Source: Adiantum capillus-veneris (lineage: Eukaryota > Streptophyta > Polypodiopsida > Polypodiales > Pteridaceae). Taken from it: a stretch of 64,000 nucleotides of DNA. Below, piece after piece: positions 59,260 through 64,000 of this stretch. The stretch's first letter is position 1, and the number at the start of each line of letters is the position of its first letter. Below the pieces are notes generated by a model that worked only from the letters and a program-made list of their open reading frames with translations, made no database searches and had not been told where the DNA came from. The stretch covers positions 138,532,529 to 138,596,528 of the forward strand of contig CM043964.1 in assembly GCA_014529385.2 (NCBI GenBank), given 5' to 3'. The position numbers and the translations under genes were made by a program.

Positions 59260-61540
59260 TATCACTTGTACACACCTATTACATGCCACATGTTGACTCT
59301 TTTCAGCTCGGCTATTTCCTTGAGCAGCTCTTCTTCTCTTTGTACCCGCATTAATGCCAGGTCTGTGCATTGTGACTGCTCCAGCTTTAGCTCTAGCTCA
59401 AGGTATTTATTCTTTTTCTCCAATGCTTTGTACACTTCGTCTATACCTTTGAGGCAACTACGGGATTTTCTCTTATCTGTTGCAAAAAGGTTGCCTAATC
59501 ATTGATCCTCTGCTCTAAATATTACAATGAGGCGTTTTCTACATCTAGTTGTACTTGGATCTTCTGCACTGATAGAGTTGTCGTTAAAAGTTTGTTAGTC
59601 ACCTCTGTCAGCTATTTGTCTTTGGTTTTGCAAGCATTTTCAACTTCATGAGAAGTTCACCTAACTCTTCCATTTCCTTTTGCTGTTTGTCTCTTGCTAG
59701 TTGGTGTTGTGCAGCTTCAGCTTTCAATTCTTGGACTTGTTTTTGCAGGTCAGTGATGACAATTAATTTGTCCTCTAACTCTCCTTGGAGAGCGTCGATC
59801 ACCATCTCCAATTCTTTAGCCTTTGTGTTGAGGCTAAGTGCTGCTAATTGGAGTTTTTCTGTCATATCCTGCATCTGATTTGCATGTTCATTGTCTTGGA
59901 GAATTAGCTCATCGTTGGTCTGCCAGTCTTTATCTCTTGTGAGCTGCCTAGACGTTTCGACAGTCTCTTGTGATTCTCTTGGTGGGGTTGTGGTGGCTGT
60001 TTGTGGTAGCGGCCGGCTTTGTTATTCTCCTTGAGGCTATGCTTGGGCCTCTTCTACTTTGTCTGTTGGAGGCTTCGTGGATGCCTCAGCTGTTTCTTGC
60101 TGGGTGGTGGTAGATGGGGTTTCCTCTGTTTCCTGTTCCTTTGTTTGCTCAAATCTTATTGACTCCTCTGGTTCAGGACTTGCTTCTCTTTATGGTTCTA
60201 GTTCTTTTGCTTTGGCTTGCTCCGGAGTAGTTGCTGCTTGTTGTGCAAATTCTGCTGCTTCTTTCTGTTCAGACTCTTTTTCTTTAGTGGGCTCTCCTTG
60301 TGTGGTAGTATCTGCTGGTGATGGTGGTGGGCTTGGCATGGGGTGGTCGTGTTGTTCCGTAGAGCAGGTGAAGATGGTCGGGGAGATATATCACTTTGTT
60401 CATACTGGGTCTCTCCTTTTGCGGTTGCTTCTTCTGCTTGTTTTTTCTACTCCATCGAATCTTTAGCTTTTCTTTCTGCTTCTTGAGCTTCTTTTAGCTT
60501 CAATGCCTCTGCCTCCTGATACATTCTTTCTAATAGATCCTTTGGATCTTTTGCTTCTCTTTGTGTAGGCTGCTTTGTTCTTGGTCCTTTTACTTCTATA
60601 GGTACCCACTTTGCATGGTCCTTGCCTTGAGCTTGGTGGCTTCATTCATAAGAGTGCTTCTCTCTCTCAAACCTTGTCTGCTTCTCTTGAGGCTCCTCTT
60701 GATGTGCTACCAATGCTTTTCTTTTCATCTCTTCAATGCGGGCTCTTCTTTCCTCATTGTCTGAGCTTTCGCTGCTATGTATTTCTTGAGAGCTCTTGGC
60801 AAAATCTTCATCAGATTTGTAAGTTCTTTTGGTAGACCTTGTGGATTGAGGGGATGCTTGTGCATAGATGATCCGTGTGTTTTGATCTGAGGCAGGTGGA
60901 AAATTGTCTACCATGCCGATAGCATGGTAGGTAATTCTTGTGAGTACCTCAGGTGCTCCCAGATATGTTATCTTTCCCTCTTTTTTTGTACCCTTCAGTA
61001 TGGATAACACATATTATGCATGGTCGATCGGTTGCCTGGTTGTCAACTTTAACACTTGTGTAAGAGTAGTCGCAATTGCATGATTGGGTGTTGTGTATCT
61101 TGGCGGTCTCTTTGCGAGAAATTGGAAGTGTTGATGATATAATCTTGTTGGTTCTTCCACTTGCTTCTGGATAAGATCGGCAAATGTTGCAACAGTGGTT
61201 TCCTTGATGAAGGTACCTGCCGTCTTTCTATCCCTAGCTCTCATGGTCATCCCTTTTGTTGGCAATTTGAGAGCTTGGGCCACTATCTCTTTCATAATTA
61301 CCACTTCAACCTTGTTCCCTTGCTGGTCAGAGATCTGGGCTGTTCCATCTTCCTTGATGGTGGATAGGAGCTCATAAGCTTTTCGAAAATCTACTCCACA
61401 TGGCTCTTGGTCGTAGAACTCTCTGAGCCCAAGCCCTCTGTTAGCTTCTTTTGTCTCGGGTTTTGCTGCGACATCATATACCTCTTTTGGCAAAATTTGT
61501 AGTGCTACTTGATGTCCTTCTTCACTTTTGAATCTACCTA
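59260..61540 (-). pseudogene. gag-like coiled-coil gene (copy 2, longer)
   Basis: The minus-strand frame starting near 61540 reads DVLGRFKSEEGHQVALQ, ILPKEVYDV, REFYDQEPCGVDF, AYELLSTIKED, VEVVIMKEIVAQAL, KGMTMRARDRKTAGTF. After a TAA at 61014 the same frame continues (YVLSILKGTKKEGK) through ITYHAIGMVDNFPP and an acidic EIHSSESSDNEERR stretch, past a TGA near 60642 and a TAG near 60456. A Gln/Lys-rich region leads to a coiled coil (59874-59608: LNTKAKELEMVIDALQGELED, LQKQVQELKAEAAQH). Length is about 760 codons. The family is not recognised; charge-rich and coiled-coil character and two mobile-looking copies suggest a structural (gag-like) protein. Confidence 0.5.
60626..60705 (+). repeat. 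80-bp inverted repeat, arm A
   Basis: Identical, in reverse complement, to 61552-61631 over 80 bases. It lies inside the gag-like coding frame. Confidence 0.9.
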
Positions 61541-61551
61541 GGACATCATGT

Positions 61552-61631
61552 ACATCAAGAGGAGCCTCAAGAGAAGCAGACAAGGTTTGAGAGAGAGAAG
61601 CACTCTTATGAATGAAGCCACCAAGCTCAAG
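61552..61631 (-). repeat. 80-bp inverted repeat, arm B, between 15-bp direct repeats
   Basis: Reverse complement of arm A. It is flanked by TAGGACATCATGTAC at 61539-61553 and again at 61638-61652, so the copied segment sits like an insert. It supplies the artefactual start (MSASLEAPLDV) of the frame beginning at 61583. Confidence 0.9.
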
Positions 61632-61919
61632 TGGTCTTAGGACATCATGTACTTTGGCCCCATGATGACAAAGTTACAATTTCCCCCATATTGGCAAAAA
61701 AGTAAATAATTGAGATTATTAACTTTTTCATCAAAATGAACATTTTTTGGTGCAACTTGGTTCTAGGCATGGTGTAGACTCTGTGTATGTGATATGAGGT
61801 GATTTGGATCAAAAATGTGACTCATAACTCAGAAATTGGTTTGAAATTACTTTTTTGCGTTTTTTGGCAATTTTCCAAGTTATAATTGATCATTTTGGCT
61901 CATATTTGATAGCTACTGC

Positions 61920-63048
61920 AAGATGGATAGCAAGAGACGCAAGAAGAAGCAGGTACGTCAGAGCAGCCACATATTGATATTCCCTCAGTTTCTTTTGCTA
62001 AGATGGAAACACAACTAGCAGAAGGGCTAGTGGCGAAGAAGATTTCCATGTACCATTAACAAAAGCTGATGAAGTGCCAATGGTCCAGCTGTCAAAAGCT
62101 GAGGAAGATGCACTTAAAGAAAAGGTTACCCAGGAGACAGGTGAGCAATGGAAAGCAACAACGTATTGGGAGTTGAGAGTTCTTTACTCCGTCAGTGTTA
62201 CTCAACTCACTCCCAATCAATCAATGCACAATGGCATCAGCAATCATTTCCATATCCTTTGATAAAGGTAGAGCTGCTCCAGGTCAAGAAAAGACTTTAT
62301 AAAGACATGCAAATAGAAGGTGCCAATGAAGTCAACCCCAAGTGGAGAAAGAGCTGACTGAACAAGAATCCTAGATACCTGATTCTGTTCACAAGAGCAC
62401 CTGTGGCACTTCAAAATGAGCCAACTTTTTGCCTTGTACCAAGAGTAGGGACGTGGCAAGCACATGAGGCAATAACAAAGAAGCGGCCTACATGGCTGAA
62501 TTATCTAAGATTGCCAGCTCTAGAAAAGGGAACACCGACAGAGAACTACATGCTGAAAAACCTAACGGGCACCGTTTCATTCTTCAAAAGTCTCCCTAAT
62601 ATCTCATGTGCTATGCTTTACAAAATTTATCGGATGCTGCTCACCTGCATTGAAGTCTTTCACGAGCCAAAGCAAGCAGGAGCCCCGTGGATGTCCTTCC
62701 TCGAGGGCAATAAGGGTTAATGCTATGACCTCAATGGCCAACCTTCCAAAGAAGTCCTCTACGGCTTCTATGCTCGCTGCATGTTCTTGCCATCTCATAA
62801 TATGTTGGCATTTGAGGAAGCGTTCTACACAGGGTTTTTCGCTTGGCGAACAAAGATTTGTGATCAGCAACCTGACTTCAAGATTCGTCTGCTACTCCGC
62901 AGTCGAGCTTAAAAACAGAGTCACTATGCACTTTTTGCAGGTGCCAGACAAAGAGAGGAATATCAGATATAAAAAGGCTCTGCATGCACTTAAAGACTGC
63001 CTCACCAGATTATTTCAGTCCATAAAACTGTGTCAAGGGACGACATAG
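61920..63048 (+). pseudogene. unrecognised ORFs before an LTR
   Basis: Plus-strand frames at 62148-62357, 62403-62720 and 62720-62910 read as one broken protein: VALQNEPTFCLVPRVGTWQ, KKRPTWLNYLRLPALEKG, PNISCAMLYKIYRMLLTCIE, and after a TAA LNGQPSKEVLYGFYARCMFL. The family is not recognised. Its end lies 15-20 bases before a polypurine tract and LTR start, so it is probably the 3'-most coding part of an LTR element. A short inverted repeat (TATTGGGAGTTGAG / CTCAACTCACTCCCAAT) lies at 62164-62220. Confidence 0.4.
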
Positions 63049-63062
63049 GCGAGGAGGGGGGG
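63047..63062 (+). promoter_or_regulatory. polypurine tract
   Basis: GCGAGGAGGGGGGG directly precedes TGTTAGCAGC, the expected LTR start. Confidence 0.7.
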
Positions 63063-63982
63063 TGTTAGCAGCAAGCTAACTCGGATACTATTTTTTGGAA
63101 ATCTTATTGTAAAAACACTTATTATTTTGATAAATTGGAAATATTGTAACTCCTAATTTACGGATAAACTTTGTAATTGATGAGCCGGGGCTACAAGCCT
63201 CCAGATTGTATCAACCTATCTTTACCCATCTTTAGTTAGAGCTCCCAGATTATTAGTTTTGACCACCAAAAACCTTGTCTAAGGTATAAAAGCCAATTTT
63301 TGTAAGTTATTTTTTAAGTTTTGGATAATGAAATACACAGCATGAGCTAACGATTCTCACTTCTCTCCTTCTCACGCTTCCTACTCCCTCACCGATTGTC
63401 ACATTGCACTTGTATCTGTTGCGTTGCAACCGTAGGTAAGAGCTCTACGCATTGACGTAAGCATTTCACGTTATTTGGTAGATTTTGGCGTCACCGACCC
63501 ATGCCTAATTTTATTAAAAGTAGGAATTTACACTTCAAAATCCAAAAACTAAGTATAAGTGGGATATTGGGGCATCATTGCTAAGCATTTAGATGCATTC
63601 TAGGTCGAAAACGACTAGTTCAAAAATCCACTGCTGTTAATAATCACAATTTTTTCACTTGACCTAAAGTGATATTTGAGACCATAAGCATGTGTGCTTA
63701 AGTCTCCTAAACATGTCCTATAAGTTTTGTTATGTTTCAATGTCGTTTGATGCTATAATGGATGTGATTTGTTTGCCGATGAGCGATTGGCTTTTGGTGA
63801 TTTCGGTCACTTGAGTGTAGCTTGAGTTAGATGCGAGTTGTTTGTTGTTTTCCGAGAGATTGACAACCTCTTGTAGCCTCTATGCACTAGTAGAGTCAGC
63901 TTCATCCCATGGATTGACAATTTAATTGTGGTTCTCCCTAAATCTGCAATAAGATAGGAGTGAGGTTAGACACCGTCCCACA
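63063..63982 (+). repeat. putative gypsy LTR (~920 bp)
   Basis: Starts TGTTAGCAGC after the polypurine tract and may end CCCACA at 63982 before a primer site. TATAAAAG at 63285-63292 fits a promoter. A second primer-like TGGCGTCACCGACCC at 63486-63500 gives an alternative, shorter LTR, though that end would lack CA. An AATAATCACAATTTTT near 63637 resembles the palindrome at 59200. Confidence 0.5.
63285..63292 (+). promoter_or_regulatory. TATA box in the putative LTR
   Basis: TATAAAAG followed about 40 bases later by AATGAAATA, a possible polyadenylation-type signal. It suggests the U3/R part of an LTR. Confidence 0.5.
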
Positions 63983-64000
63983 TTTGGCACCACTGCCGGG
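63983..64000 (+). promoter_or_regulatory. primer-binding-site-like sequence at window edge
   Basis: TTTGGCACCACTGCCGGG resembles the tRNA-Asp-type site TGGCGCCGTTGCCGGG used by Athila/Tat-like gypsy elements, with a few transitions. The element interior would lie beyond the window. Confidence 0.55.

Overview
The window reads as a repeat-dominated stretch of a large land-plant nuclear genome. Support comes from plant-type LTR retrotransposons (Copia with an initiator-Met-tRNA-like primer site, Ty3/gypsy chromoviruses with a chromodomain, Athila/Tat-like primer sites), a CACTA-type DNA transposon, GT-AG introns, TATA boxes, foldback elements and very abundant CT/GA microsatellites. A fern or another non-model lineage is possible from this texture, but the sequence alone does not fix the clade. 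No bacterial operon, rRNA, tRNA or CRISPR array was found. Almost every coding segment is decayed (in-frame stops, frameshifts, truncation).

Layout. 1-2.9 kb: unassigned DNA with a ~690-bp tandem duplication. 2.9-6.8 kb: two Copia relics on the minus strand, one an internally deleted copy with gag, part of the reverse transcriptase and two LTR remnants, the other an LTR plus RNase H end. 6.9-11.5 kb: microsatellites, short tandem duplications and a 126-bp hairpin. 11.5-17.1 kb: a mosaic of gypsy reverse transcriptase/integrase (minus), a gag-like coiled-coil family fragment (plus) and a chromovirus integrase tail, chromodomain and LTR (plus). 18.7-25 kb: a fairly long but dead gypsy element. 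25.7-28.6 kb: a relic resembling an uncharacterised transposase family. 28.87-29.72 kb: a histone-H3-like pseudogene with its own TATA box and an unusually long N-terminal tail. 30-40 kb: a 180-bp MITE, unrecognised gene remnants, a foldback and a Copia LTR scrap. 40.888-43.545 kb: a CACTA-type element with a 3-bp target duplication. 44.9-48.8 kb: a multi-exon gene resembling replication protein A large subunit, cut off by a gypsy fragment. 50.2-52.9 kb: a second, inverted copy of the chromovirus integrase/chromodomain/LTR. 53.8-55 kb: an AT-rich ~150-bp tandem array. 56.7-58.4 kb: a gypsy integrase with a duplicated zinc-binding module. 59.3-61.6 kb: the longer copy of the gag-like coiled-coil gene. 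61.9-64 kb: unrecognised ORFs, then a polypurine tract, a putative LTR and a primer-binding site at the window edge.

The genes do not form a pathway; they record successive transposon insertion, deletion and recombination. The most informative points are the CACTA element, the H3-like pseudogene whose stops all fit C-to-T change, a gag-like family carrying a stop at the same codon in two copies, an 80-bp inverted duplication flanked by a 15-bp direct repeat, and the three-family mosaic whose junctions often fall at CT microsatellites. All identities are from reading translations and motifs by eye; no database search was possible.
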